This document shows, piece after piece, positions 45,291 to 53,819 of a stretch of 64,000 nucleotides of DNA. This DNA comes from Saprospiraceae bacterium (GTDB taxonomy: Bacteria; Bacteroidota; Bacteroidia; Chitinophagales; Saprospiraceae). A program made the translations under genes and the position numbers. How positions within the stretch are numbered: the first letter of the stretch is position 1; every line of letters begins with the position of its first letter. Under the pieces are notes generated by a model, which was not told where the DNA came from, ran no database searches, and saw nothing but the letters and a program-made list of their open reading frames with translations. The stretch is taken from positions 1-64,000 of the forward strand of contig JAIBCG010000003.1 of assembly GCA_019694295.1 (NCBI GenBank), in the 5' to 3' direction.

Positions 45291-46881
45291 AGTTTGTTCC
45301 TATTTTGAGTCTTTCCGGTCTGTTGGCTATTTCCCAAGCAGTATAAAACACGAGTTGTGCCCGTTTTCGCAATAGATTAAAATGTATTTTGTCTATCGTA
45401 TCGCTTGGTTTGTGATAATCTTCATGCACACCACTGAAGTAAAAAATGATTGGAATGCCTTTTTCAGCAAAATTGTAATGGTCTGACCTATAATAAAAAC
45501 GATTTGGGTCTGTAGGCGAATTATAGGTGTAGTCAAGCGTCAGGTTAGAGAATCTTGCATTCACACTTTCACTCAACTCATGCAATTCCATACTGATTCG
45601 GTCAGAGCCAATGATGTAAATATAGTTCGAATCAGCACTTTGAATGTGTTTTGGGTCTATTCTGCCAATCATGTCAATGTTTAGGTCTGCTACTGTGTTC
45701 TCTAATGGAAGCACCGGAAATGTAGTATAATATTTCGAACCATAAAGGCCTTTTTCTTCGCCGGTTACTAGCATAAACAGGATACTTCTTTTGGGTCTGA
45801 ATCCATATTCTGCCGCTTTGGTGAAAGCCCTGGCCATTGAAAGCACTGCGGTAGTACCCGAGCCATCATCATCTGCACCATGATAAATGTAGTCACCTCT
45901 TTTACCTAGGTGATCCATGTGTGCGGTGATGATGAGGACTTCATCTGCCAACTTAGGGTCAGAGCCCCGCATATAACCCAAGATATTGTTTGATTTGACA
46001 TCTTTAAAGCTTAGTTTTTGGTCTATACGGTATTCTCCCTTAAAACTCATAGACAAAGGTTTTGCTTTCTTAATGGCTTTGTTTCTTTGTTTAATGAAAT
46101 TTGCCGACTGGCTCCCTAAGATATCCTTGAGTATATCTGTTGAAATATATGCGTGACCGATGTTAGAATCCACTGTATTGCCTACAGCAGTAGGGACCAT
46201 CTCATTCCCCAGTATGGCACCGCGGTATGTTTCGAACATTTTCTGAATACCTGCCTTTACAATCAAAACATAGGCTGCACCTTTTTCTTTTGCAGTTTTA
46301 AGCTTTAAGGCATTGTCTTGAGCACTCCATTCGGAGGGAGTTTTAGAGCCGGTAATGACGTATTTGTCTTTGTGCATGGGTTCTCCTTCATATATCAGTA
46401 CAACCTTTCCTGAGACATCTACATTTTTATAATCTGAATATTTTGAATCATCGATTCCATAGCCTATATAGATTATTTCATTATAGTTCAGTTTTAAGTC
46501 TTTATTTTTCGAAGGTATGGCAATGTAATCAAATAAATGTCTGAAGTCACCGCCATTGAACTCAAGCCTGATGTGGTCCCATTTGTAGCTGGTCATATAA
46601 ATGCCTTGCATATAACTCTGGTTGTCACCTATGGCATCCAGTTTCAGGTTGGCAAACTGACGAGCAATATACCTTGCAGCCTTATCATTACCGGGTGTAC
46701 CGGTTTCACGACCTTCAAGCGAATCGGCGGTCAGAACTCTGAGGTGTTGTTTCAGAATTTCTTCTGTTATGAAATTGGCGTATATCTGAGGTTCGGATTT
46801 TGGTGTTGACTGAGCGTCAGTACTTAGAGGAACTGCCAGCAATATGAACAGTACCAGATGGGAAAATTTGTGAATGTTCAT
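45289..46881 (-). CDS. M28-family zinc metallopeptidase with PA-like insert
   Basis: A 530-residue exported peptidase with a Sec signal peptide (cleavage near TDAQS, residue 24). The M28 domain shows the zinc ligands: HMDHLG (near 322), HGADDDGSG, GEEKGLYGSKYY with catalytic and metal glutamates, NIDMIG, and the C-terminal SDHYNF and HEDYHKPSD. A PA-domain-like insert lies at about residues 150-270. It probably acts as an aminopeptidase or carboxypeptidase in the periplasm. It precedes rpiB on the other side by 12 bases, in the same direction. Confidence 0.93.
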   Translation of the reverse strand: MNIHKFSHLVLFILLAVPLSTDAQSTPKSEPQIYANFITEEILKQHLRVLTADSLEGRETGTPGNDKAARYIARQFANLKLDAIGDNQSYMQGIYMTSYKWDHIRLEFNGGDFRHLFDYIAIPSKNKDLKLNYNEIIYIGYGIDDSKYSDYKNVDVSGKVVLIYEGEPMHKDKYVITGSKTPSEWSAQDNALKLKTAKEKGAAYVLIVKAGIQKMFETYRGAILGNEMVPTAVGNTVDSNIGHAYISTDILKDILGSQSANFIKQRNKAIKKAKPLSMSFKGEYRIDQKLSFKDVKSNNILGYMRGSDPKLADEVLIITAHMDHLGKRGDYIYHGADDDGSGTTAVLSMARAFTKAAEYGFRPKRSILFMLVTGEEKGLYGSKYYTTFPVLPLENTVADLNIDMIGRIDPKHIQSADSNYIYIIGSDRISMELHELSESVNARFSNLTLDYTYNSPTDPNRFYYRSDHYNFAEKGIPIIFYFSGVHEDYHKPSDTIDKIHFNLLRKRAQLVFYTAWEIANRPERLKIGTN

Positions 46882-46893
46882 TTCGTGGTATTA

Positions 46894-47331
46894 TCAACAG
46901 TTTATTTTTTCAACCCTTCTTTCGTGCCTTCCGCCCTCGAATGCAGTTGACAAAAAAGTTTTTACCATTTGTACACCATCTTCAATAGATACAAACCTGG
47001 CCGGCAATGCTATGATGTTGGCATTGTTGTGCATTCTTGCAAGTGCTGCTATTTCTTCATTCCAGCAAAGTGCAGCTCTGATGTCAGTATGTTTATTGGC
47101 GGTAATGGCTACTCCATTGCCACTACCACAGATGAGTATGCCATAATCGGCTTTGCCACTCTCGACCGCTATTGCTACCGGATGTGCAAAATCAGGATAA
47201 TCTACAGAATCTTCAGAGAAAGTACCCATATCGAGAATATTGTATTCTTCTTTTTCGAGATATGCGATAACAGGTAATTTCAGGCCAAATCCGGCATGGT
47301 CACATCCGATAGCAATGGTCAATTTTGTCAT
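46894..47331 (-). CDS. rpiB: Ribose-5-phosphate isomerase B
   Basis: A 145-residue RpiB interconverting ribose-5-phosphate and ribulose-5-phosphate. Conserved: GCDHAGFGLK at the N-terminus, DYPDFAHPVA, and the catalytic cysteine motif LICGSGNGVAITANK (Cys near 71). Its ATG overlaps the stop of the upstream DUF2723 gene by 4 bases. Confidence 0.94.
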   Translation of the reverse strand: MTKLTIAIGCDHAGFGLKLPVIAYLEKEEYNILDMGTFSEDSVDYPDFAHPVAIAVESGKADYGILICGSGNGVAITANKHTDIRAALCWNEEIAALARMHNNANIIALPARFVSIEDGVQMVKTFLSTAFEGGRHERRVEKINC

Positions 47332-50300
47332 TTTACGGGTTCTTTTTTTACATAATATTTACTGAACATATCATGAAGTTCTTTGGCGTATGCCTCGTCC
47401 TTACCTTTCTTTGCAATTTCCTGCATTTCATCAACAGTCTTCAGAGTATAACCATATTCGCTCGAGAATCCTCTTTCTAAATCGGTTGTAGAGAGTGATG
47501 TATAGAATTTCAGACTGGCCAGCGTATTCTTTGCCAGAATCTTCATTTGAGTTTTTGCTTTGTCATAAGCACCCGCTTCTACATAGGATTGAAGGAATGG
47601 CAGGATGTCAAAGTCATAAGGGAAATTCATATCGGGGAAAGCTTTAAAATAAGTATCGAGCAATGTGATAGCCTTATCTTTTTCACCTTTAACTATCAAC
47701 TCCTGAACACCACGTAGAATAGAATAACGTGTGGTCTGTATGCTTGGCTGATAGCTTTTAGACACAGGGAGTTGAATTTTATCAAAATTGCCCCATCTGA
47801 ACTTATGAGTAACGTTATCTAAGAGTTTGTCAGTAGCTACACGACCATTGCCAATGACACTAAATCGTTTGTCGCTTGCGGTTTTTACCGGAATAATCTG
47901 TAGTGCCAGTCCTTCAAGCTGCATATAGTCAGATAGGCCAAGCATCTTATCCTGTCGGCAAGTGACTGCGAAGTATATAGGACGGTCAAGGAAATTTGAG
48001 CCAATGACGTCCATGACAGCCAAATCATCTTTCATAATAAATTCGCCTGATAAAGTAATTGGCAAGGCTGAAACAATTGCAGCTGTATCGTTTGCAGAGA
48101 TCATACCATTACGAATGGCCTTTTCTTTGTCAACCGGAATGTAAATTTGCCTAGAAGGAACATAACTTTCAAGACTTCTGCCCGAGCTAAGCGGCACAGG
48201 ATGATTCTCGCCAATAAATTTTAAAGCTTGTTGGATACTTATTGGTCCCCCGGCTTCTTCTATAATCGGTATTTGGATGCGTTTGTTGCCACGGTATGCA
48301 TCTGGCGAAATACTTAGCTTGACAGGTGGGGAGTCGTTCACTTTTCTGTTAAGTTGATCAATATACCAGTCCACAGCTATAAGACTAAGGTTTACGACCC
48401 TTACATCTGTACGAATGCCTTCTACTTCCTGTGCATACCAAAGCGGGTATGTATCATTATCGCCGTAGGTGAAAATAATAGCGTTTTTATCTACAGAGTT
48501 GAGGAAATTGCTTGCATAATCTCTTGAAGCACGAATCTCCCTTCGGCTGTGGTCATCAAAGTTTTGAGTGCCCATCAATATTGGAGCAGACAGTGCCAGA
48601 ACACTTGCTATAGCAGCAGCCGGCAATTCTCCAAGTTTGATTTTTTGATACAACATATCGAACAATGCCAGTACACCTAAGCCTATCCAGATGCAGAATG
48701 TAAACATCGAACCTGCGAGTACATAGTCACGTTCACGTGGCTCACTTGGTGGTTGGTTGGAATAAATTATAATACCGATACCGGTGATGATGAATAGTGC
48801 CAGAATAGCAAGAAAATCGTCTTTACGTTTTCGGTAATGATAAAACATCCCTAGCAGACCAAGTATCAGAGGAATAAAATAGTAGGTATTTCTACTTGGG
48901 TCATGCTTCATTTTTTCGGGCATAAAATCAGATTTGTACAACCTTGCGTCATCAACAAACTTAATCCCCGATATCCAGTTTCCACTACTCGGATCCCATG
49001 AATAATATCCCTGATTGTCATTTTGTCTGCCCACGAAGTTCCACATAAAATATCTGAAGTACATCCAGTTGAGTTGGTATCGGAAGAAGAATTTGATATT
49101 ATCCATAAAACTCGGAACATCAGACTGGCTACCGGTCCATTCCTTATACAATCTTGGTCTGTCTTGAGTATAGTCAGACATACGCGGGAAGAACACCTTA
49201 TCGGCATCCTTATATACATAATCTATCTTTTGGTCAACGATTTCATAATGCTTGCCTACACGTCCGTATCGGTCAGTGGTCTTGATATCATCGTATTTTG
49301 CATTGTACTGAGGTCCCCTCAAAAGAGGTCTTTCACCATATTGTTCACGATTGAGATATGGTACCACTCTCATTGGGTCGCTTGGATTGTTCATGTTAAT
49401 AGGCGGGTTGGCATTTGCTCTGATCATAACGACACCTATGGTCGAAAAACCAATAACTGCTACCAGCAGGCTCATGACAATACGCTGTATCAATCCATTA
49501 CCATTGCGTTGAGTCCATCTTAGAGAGAAGTAGAAAATAGCAGCTAAAACGAGTAAAAGAGGGATAAGGCCAGAACCAAAAGGAAGCCCGAACGAATTAA
49601 CCATCAATAATTCGAAGGATGAGAACAAACTCGGGATACCAATAATAATCAATGTTTGTATAACACCAATGGCTACAGTACCAATCAGCGCAGTTACCAC
49701 CATTCCTTTGAAAGTAGGGTTCTTTGTTTTTTTGAAATAATAGAAAAGTGCCAATGCAGGAAAGGTAAGCAAACTTAACAAGTGTACACCTATAGAAAGA
49801 GCCGCTGAATAAACGGCAAAAACAATCCATTTATCAGAAGCCGGTACATCGGGAGCATTGTACCATTTTAACATTGCCCAAAGGGTAAGAGCTGTAAAGA
49901 AAGTTGACATGGCATATACTTCACCTTCTACAGCCGAAAACCATACAGACGTGGCAAAAGCAGTACACAAGCCTGCAACCACACCACCAGCAGCAATAAC
50001 CAGTACCTGATTATTATCTGGTTCTTCATTGCGCCCGGTCATGGCCAGTTTGCCGAGTATCATGGTTACCCAACATACAAAAGTAGCCGTAAGTGCAGAG
50101 CATATACCCGACAATAAGTTGACTGAAAATGCTATGTCTTCAGGATTATTAGAAAGCAAGCTTGCTACCCAAGTAAACATACGCCCGATAAGCAAAAACA
50201 GAGGTGCTCCTGGTGGGTGGACAACCTGTAGCTTGTACGCCCCGGCTATAAATTCGCCGCAATCCCAAAGACTGCCTACCCGCTCCGCTGATGCATAATA

Positions 50301-50366
50301 TACAGCAAAAGCAATAATGAAAACCAACCAACCGGTAATGTTTGTTATTCTGTTATGAGAATTCAT
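47328..50366 (-). CDS. DUF2723 multi-pass membrane protein
   Basis: A 1012-residue protein with about 12-14 membrane helices in the first 580 residues, then a large soluble part. The start NWLVFIIAFAVYYASAERVGSLWDCGEF-type region (residues 14-40) is the DUF2723 signature, related to C-mannosyl/O-mannosyl transferase folds, with DCGEF as a likely catalytic acid pair. The soluble C-terminus holds TPR-like helices. A role in transferring sugar from a lipid carrier onto exported proteins is suggested for relatives but not proven. It heads a DUF2723-rpiB-M28 unit. Confidence 0.88.
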   Translation of the reverse strand: MNSHNRITNITGWLVFIIAFAVYYASAERVGSLWDCGEFIAGAYKLQVVHPPGAPLFLLIGRMFTWVASLLSNNPEDIAFSVNLLSGICSALTATFVCWVTMILGKLAMTGRNEEPDNNQVLVIAAGGVVAGLCTAFATSVWFSAVEGEVYAMSTFFTALTLWAMLKWYNAPDVPASDKWIVFAVYSAALSIGVHLLSLLTFPALALFYYFKKTKNPTFKGMVVTALIGTVAIGVIQTLIIIGIPSLFSSFELLMVNSFGLPFGSGLIPLLLVLAAIFYFSLRWTQRNGNGLIQRIVMSLLVAVIGFSTIGVVMIRANANPPINMNNPSDPMRVVPYLNREQYGERPLLRGPQYNAKYDDIKTTDRYGRVGKHYEIVDQKIDYVYKDADKVFFPRMSDYTQDRPRLYKEWTGSQSDVPSFMDNIKFFFRYQLNWMYFRYFMWNFVGRQNDNQGYYSWDPSSGNWISGIKFVDDARLYKSDFMPEKMKHDPSRNTYYFIPLILGLLGMFYHYRKRKDDFLAILALFIITGIGIIIYSNQPPSEPRERDYVLAGSMFTFCIWIGLGVLALFDMLYQKIKLGELPAAAIASVLALSAPILMGTQNFDDHSRREIRASRDYASNFLNSVDKNAIIFTYGDNDTYPLWYAQEVEGIRTDVRVVNLSLIAVDWYIDQLNRKVNDSPPVKLSISPDAYRGNKRIQIPIIEEAGGPISIQQALKFIGENHPVPLSSGRSLESYVPSRQIYIPVDKEKAIRNGMISANDTAAIVSALPITLSGEFIMKDDLAVMDVIGSNFLDRPIYFAVTCRQDKMLGLSDYMQLEGLALQIIPVKTASDKRFSVIGNGRVATDKLLDNVTHKFRWGNFDKIQLPVSKSYQPSIQTTRYSILRGVQELIVKGEKDKAITLLDTYFKAFPDMNFPYDFDILPFLQSYVEAGAYDKAKTQMKILAKNTLASLKFYTSLSTTDLERGFSSEYGYTLKTVDEMQEIAKKGKDEAYAKELHDMFSKYYVKKEPVK

Positions 50367-50419
50367 AATGTTGTCTGAAATTTTTATTAAAACACTTTTT
50401 CTAATTAAAAAACAAAACG

Positions 50420-50427
50420 CAAATCTA
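50420..50427 (-). promoter_or_regulatory. -7 box of DUF2723 gene
   Basis: Minus-strand TAGATTTG matches TAnnTTTG, 54 bases upstream of the ATG. No clear -33. Confidence 0.4.
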
Positions 50428-50476
50428 ATAAAATATTGGTGTTTTGCTTTTGTTTAACTACATTGAAAAGAAATTA

Positions 50477-50507
50477 TTGTCAAAACAAGGATTATCAAGT
50501 ACCTTTA
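50477..50507 (+). promoter_or_regulatory. Promoter of the DUF4834-like/RluA/ThiL operon
   Basis: TTG (50477-50479), 20 bases, TACCTTTA (50500-50507), one mismatch to TAnnTTTG. It lies 17 bases before the small-protein ATG at 50525. Confidence 0.6.
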
Positions 50508-50524
50508 TGTCGAAAATTTAGACG

Positions 50525-50680
50525 ATGAGGTTCTTATTACTGATACTTTCAATCTATTTACTCTACAAGTTGTTCGCAGCTCCGGTCATTTCAATGAACA
50601 AACAATACCAAAGAAAAAACGAGCGCCAAAAAGACGACACCAAAAATCAAGAATATACCGACTACGAAGAAGTTGAATAA
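50525..50680 (+). CDS. Small single-helix membrane protein (DUF4834-like)
   Basis: A 51-residue protein: an N-terminal membrane helix (residues 2-19), then a polar, charged tail ending DYEEVE. The size and layout resemble DUF4834 proteins of Bacteroidota. Its stop abuts the next ATG with no spacing, so it is co-transcribed and probably coupled to the RluA-family gene. It is too short for many annotation pipelines. Confidence 0.7.
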   Translation: MRFLLLILSIYLLYKLFAAPVISMNKQYQRKNERQKDDTKNQEYTDYEEVE

Positions 50681-51397
50681 ATGAGTACAAACGAAAATTT
50701 TAAAATCGGAGATCTTATTTTAGCTAATAACCATAGATTTATAATCTGTGACAAACCTGCAGGTATGCCTGTACAGGAGGACAAAACAGGTGACAAATCT
50801 TTGCTTTCGCTTGCAGAAATTTTTTGTAAAACAAGATTGCACCCTGTCAATAGAATTGACAGACCTGTAAAAGGACTTGTAATTTTTGCAAAAGACGGTA
50901 AGAATGCAACATTGCTGAGTGAAATGCTTGCTGATGGCCGTATCGAAAAATGGTATCTGGGCATAACGCGCAATAAACCTGAAAAAGAATCTGCCACACT
51001 CGAACAATGGCTCATTCATGACAAAAAAACTAATAAATCGTATATATACGATACAGAGATGCCGGGTTCAAAACCTGCCTGCCTGGACTACAACATTATT
51101 GGCTCTTCTACCAATTACCATTACTGGCTGGTGAGGCTGCATACCGGCCGGCACCATCAGATAAGAGCTCAACTCGCATCACTTAATTGTCCTGTAAAAG
51201 GTGATGTTAAATATGGCGACAAACGTGCCAATCCTGATAAAAGTATAAGTCTGCTGGCCTGGAAATTAAATTTTATAAATCCACTGCATCCGAAAGTGAC
51301 CGAAATAAGCTCAACCCTACCGGACGATGCGCTGTGGAATCACCTTAATGAAAATATATTACCCGTATGGATAGCGAAGTTAAGCGAACTGAAATAA
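50681..51397 (+). CDS. RluA-family pseudouridine synthase
   Basis: A 238-residue RNA pseudouridine synthase. The catalytic motif RLDxxTSG appears as RIDRPVKG with the catalytic Asp near residue 60, and the binding block RLHTGRHHQIRAQLAS is near 155. It has no S4 domain. The exact RNA target (tRNA or 23S rRNA) is not readable. It overlaps the thiL start by 31 bases. Confidence 0.9.
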   Translation: MSTNENFKIGDLILANNHRFIICDKPAGMPVQEDKTGDKSLLSLAEIFCKTRLHPVNRIDRPVKGLVIFAKDGKNATLLSEMLADGRIEKWYLGITRNKPEKESATLEQWLIHDKKTNKSYIYDTEMPGSKPACLDYNIIGSSTNYHYWLVRLHTGRHHQIRAQLASLNCPVKGDVKYGDKRANPDKSISLLAWKLNFINPLHPKVTEISSTLPDDALWNHLNENILPVWIAKLSELK

Positions 51398-52407
51398 GTA
51401 CGCTGGGCGAATTTGGCCTAATAGACAAACTGACAAAAGGTAAACCGCTTGTGCAAGCATCTTCTCTTACCGGTATAGGTGATGATGCGGCAGTCATCAA
51501 TCATGCCGGCGAACCAACTGTTATATCAACGGATATTCTGATAGAAGGCATACACTTCGACCTTATGTACATGCCACTCAAACACCTCGGGTACAAGGCT
51601 GTGGCAGTCAACTTGTCTGACATATATGCTATGAATGCCACGCCTACACAGATAACAGTGAGTATTGCATTTTCAAACCGTTTCCCAATAGAGGCCATTG
51701 AAGAGATATACGAAGGCATTTATTCAGCCTGCAAAAATTACAATGTTGACCTTATTGGGGGAGACACATCTTCTTCTAACAAAGGCCTTATTATATCGGT
51801 CACCGCTATCGGTACAGCTAAGGCAGGTAAGCTATGTTACCGGAATGGTGCAAAACCCGGCGACCTTATCTGCATAAGTGGCAATCTGGGAGCTGCTTAT
51901 CTTGGCCTTCAGTTGCTAGAACGTGAAAAACAACTTTTTCTTGAAAATCAGAATGTACAACCTGACCTTGAAGACCAAGTATATGTGGTAGGCAGACAGC
52001 TTAAACCGGAGCCTCGATTTGATATTATTGAAACCTTTGAAAAGGCAGGTTTGGTGCCGAGTGCTATGATCGATATTTCTGACGGGCTTGTTTCTGAAAT
52101 TTTCCACATTTGCCGGCAGTCGGGTACAGGTGCTTACATAGAGGAGTCGGGCGTACCAATTCATCCGGATGCAGAGATGCTTGCACTTAGGTTTAATCTT
52201 GACCCAATTACTTGCGCATTATATGGTGGCGAAGATTACGAATTATTATTTACAGTTGATCCGAAAGACCTCGACAAGGTAAAATACATACCAGATGTAT
52301 ATATAGCCGGCGAAATAACGGAGGCATCGGATGGAATCAAATTACACACGAAAGGTGGCAACATTCATGATTTAAAAGACAAAGGATTTAATCATTTCAG
52401 TGCTTAA
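51367..52407 (+). CDS. thiL: Thiamine-monophosphate kinase
   Basis: A 346-residue ThiL that phosphorylates thiamine monophosphate to thiamine diphosphate. Motifs: GIGDDAAVI (residues 37-45), STDILIEGIHFDL, the Asp-rich LIGGDTSSS and MIDISDGL, and the GGEDYELLF block near 290. Its stop overlaps the end of convergent trmB by 11 bases. Confidence 0.95.
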   Translation: MDSEVKRTEISTLGEFGLIDKLTKGKPLVQASSLTGIGDDAAVINHAGEPTVISTDILIEGIHFDLMYMPLKHLGYKAVAVNLSDIYAMNATPTQITVSIAFSNRFPIEAIEEIYEGIYSACKNYNVDLIGGDTSSSNKGLIISVTAIGTAKAGKLCYRNGAKPGDLICISGNLGAAYLGLQLLEREKQLFLENQNVQPDLEDQVYVVGRQLKPEPRFDIIETFEKAGLVPSAMIDISDGLVSEIFHICRQSGTGAYIEESGVPIHPDAEMLALRFNLDPITCALYGGEDYELLFTVDPKDLDKVKYIPDVYIAGEITEASDGIKLHTKGGNIHDLKDKGFNHFSA

Positions 52408-53092
52408 ACTTAAAACGGACATATTTGATAGTCCTGTTATCTGCCAGATGCCTGATTTCGTAGTAGGTTTTAATCTCTAATGTTTCGTCGTACAATGCTT
52501 TTGAATAAATATCATCATCTTGATGAATGATTTCGCAATCTTCTGATTCGCTCAGTACTTCAAGTGTGTATTCGTAAAGTTTAGGGTCGTCGGTTTTTAG
52601 ATGTATGATGCCCTCCGGTTTTAAAATTTTTCGGTATATATCAAGAAAGCGAGGTGAAGTGAGCCGTTTATTTGCCTTGCTATCTCGTAGAAAAGGATCT
52701 GGAAATGTTATCCATATTTCGGAGATTTCGGACGGTGAAAAAAAGTGATTGATGAGTTCGATTTTGGTACGGAGGAAAGCCACATTCTGCATTCCTGCAT
52801 CGAGTACTTTTTTTGCTCCCTGATAGATACGGGCTCCCTTAATATCAACACCGATGAAATTTTTTTCAGGCATTCGCTGTCCTAGGGCAAAACTGTATTC
52901 GCCACGGCCACATGCCAACTCGAGTACCAATGGGTGGTTGTTGGAGAAATAATTTTCATTCCATTTTCCTTTCATTTCCACTGCCTCACCATTAAGTCCG
53001 GTAAGGTGAGGATTGTGAAAATTAGGATTTTCAAATACATTGGGGAAGGTCAGCATTTCTGCGAACTTAAAAAGTTTGTTTCTTCTGCTCAT
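52397..53092 (-). CDS. trmB: tRNA (guanine-N7)-methyltransferase
   Basis: A 231-residue TrmB that methylates G46 of tRNAs. The SAM-binding segment reads LELACGRGEYSFALGQRMPE, then NFIGVDIKGARIYQGAKK and the catalytic block WITFPDPFLRDSKANKRLTS with PDP near residue 132. Length is normal. Confidence 0.95.
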   Translation of the reverse strand: MSRRNKLFKFAEMLTFPNVFENPNFHNPHLTGLNGEAVEMKGKWNENYFSNNHPLVLELACGRGEYSFALGQRMPEKNFIGVDIKGARIYQGAKKVLDAGMQNVAFLRTKIELINHFFSPSEISEIWITFPDPFLRDSKANKRLTSPRFLDIYRKILKPEGIIHLKTDDPKLYEYTLEVLSESEDCEIIHQDDDIYSKALYDETLEIKTYYEIRHLADNRTIKYVRFKFKH

Positions 53093-53101
53093 GAAAATAA
53101 G

Positions 53102-53608
53102 TTATAAGGCGAGAAATTTAATTGTAAACCGTGCATCAAATGTCTCAGGACAATTGGCTCGTAGTTTGAAGCTTATGCGCAGGTTAAATCTGTCTTTGCT
53201 AAGAACATCAAGTGCATCCACGAGTGTTCCGGCCAGATCGATGTGGTTTCCGGCATTGAGGGGTACCTGTACCGAGTATAATACTTCTTTGTTAAACTGC
53301 CCGGTACTAGATATCATGATGCTCACTTCCTGAATGAAGTCGAGATTGACACCCGAATCTAGAGCAAGCATATACCCCGAACCCGGGCTCACCTTGGCAA
53401 TATCTTTAATAGTGTAACCCTTTGCTTTTAGTAGATTGCTAAAGTTGGTAGGTATATCATCAAACTGGAAATAATGTGTCTGCAAAAAACTAAGTCCTGC
53501 CGGCAATGTCAGATCCTGCTGATAATAAAAGTCAAAAAGTATGCGATCATCCTGCTTGCACTGTATGTTGAGCAAACAAAGCAATATCAAACCGTAAATC
53601 AGTTTCAA
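53102..53608 (-). CDS. Hypothetical lipoprotein
   Basis: A 168-residue predicted lipoprotein: signal with lipobox LNIQC (Cys17), then a beta-rich body. The start is TTG because an in-frame stop lies just upstream. The sequence QDLTLPAGLSFLQTHYFQFDDI and SIMISSTGQFNKEVLYSVQ fall in predicted strands. I do not recognise the family. It lies 9 bases upstream of trmB on the same strand. Confidence 0.65.
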   Translation of the reverse strand: MKLIYGLILLCLLNIQCKQDDRILFDFYYQQDLTLPAGLSFLQTHYFQFDDIPTNFSNLLKAKGYTIKDIAKVSPGSGYMLALDSGVNLDFIQEVSIMISSTGQFNKEVLYSVQVPLNAGNHIDLAGTLVDALDVLSKDRFNLRISFKLRANCPETFDARFTIKFLAL

Positions 53609-53643
53609 TTTTTAAAAAATTTTCACAATAGTAACGCAGTATT

Positions 53644-53772
53644 TTATAATTTGAGTACTTTTTTGTGAAGTCTTTTTGTAGGCGTATCTATTTCAATGAT
53701 ATACATACCTGCTTTAGCAGAGATTCCGGACATTGGATAACCACTTCGGACTACTTTATCATTAAAAAAATT
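53644..53772 (-). pseudogene. Orphan type IX (type A) sorting-domain fragment
   Basis: A 42-codon minus-strand frame, open from a stop at 53773-53775 to TAA at 53644-53646, with no usable start for a whole protein. It encodes a sequence like the end of a type A T9SS C-terminal domain: RSGYPMSGISAKAG, then MYIIEID, then KRLHKKVLKL at the very C-terminus (consensus GxYxxxI...KKxxK). The upstream body of such a gene is missing; the region beyond it is the promoter of the next plus-strand gene. It is probably the relic of a deleted surface-protein gene. Confidence 0.6.
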
Positions 53773-53794
53773 TTACTTTATTTACCTTTTAGAC

Positions 53795-53802
53795 TACATT
53801 TG
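53795..53802 (+). promoter_or_regulatory. -7 box of the GCS2-CBS gene
   Basis: TACATTTG matches TAnnTTTG, 17 bases before the ATG at 53820. The -33 region has no TTG. Confidence 0.45.
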
Positions 53803-53819
53803 AAAAAAAATAATAGAAC

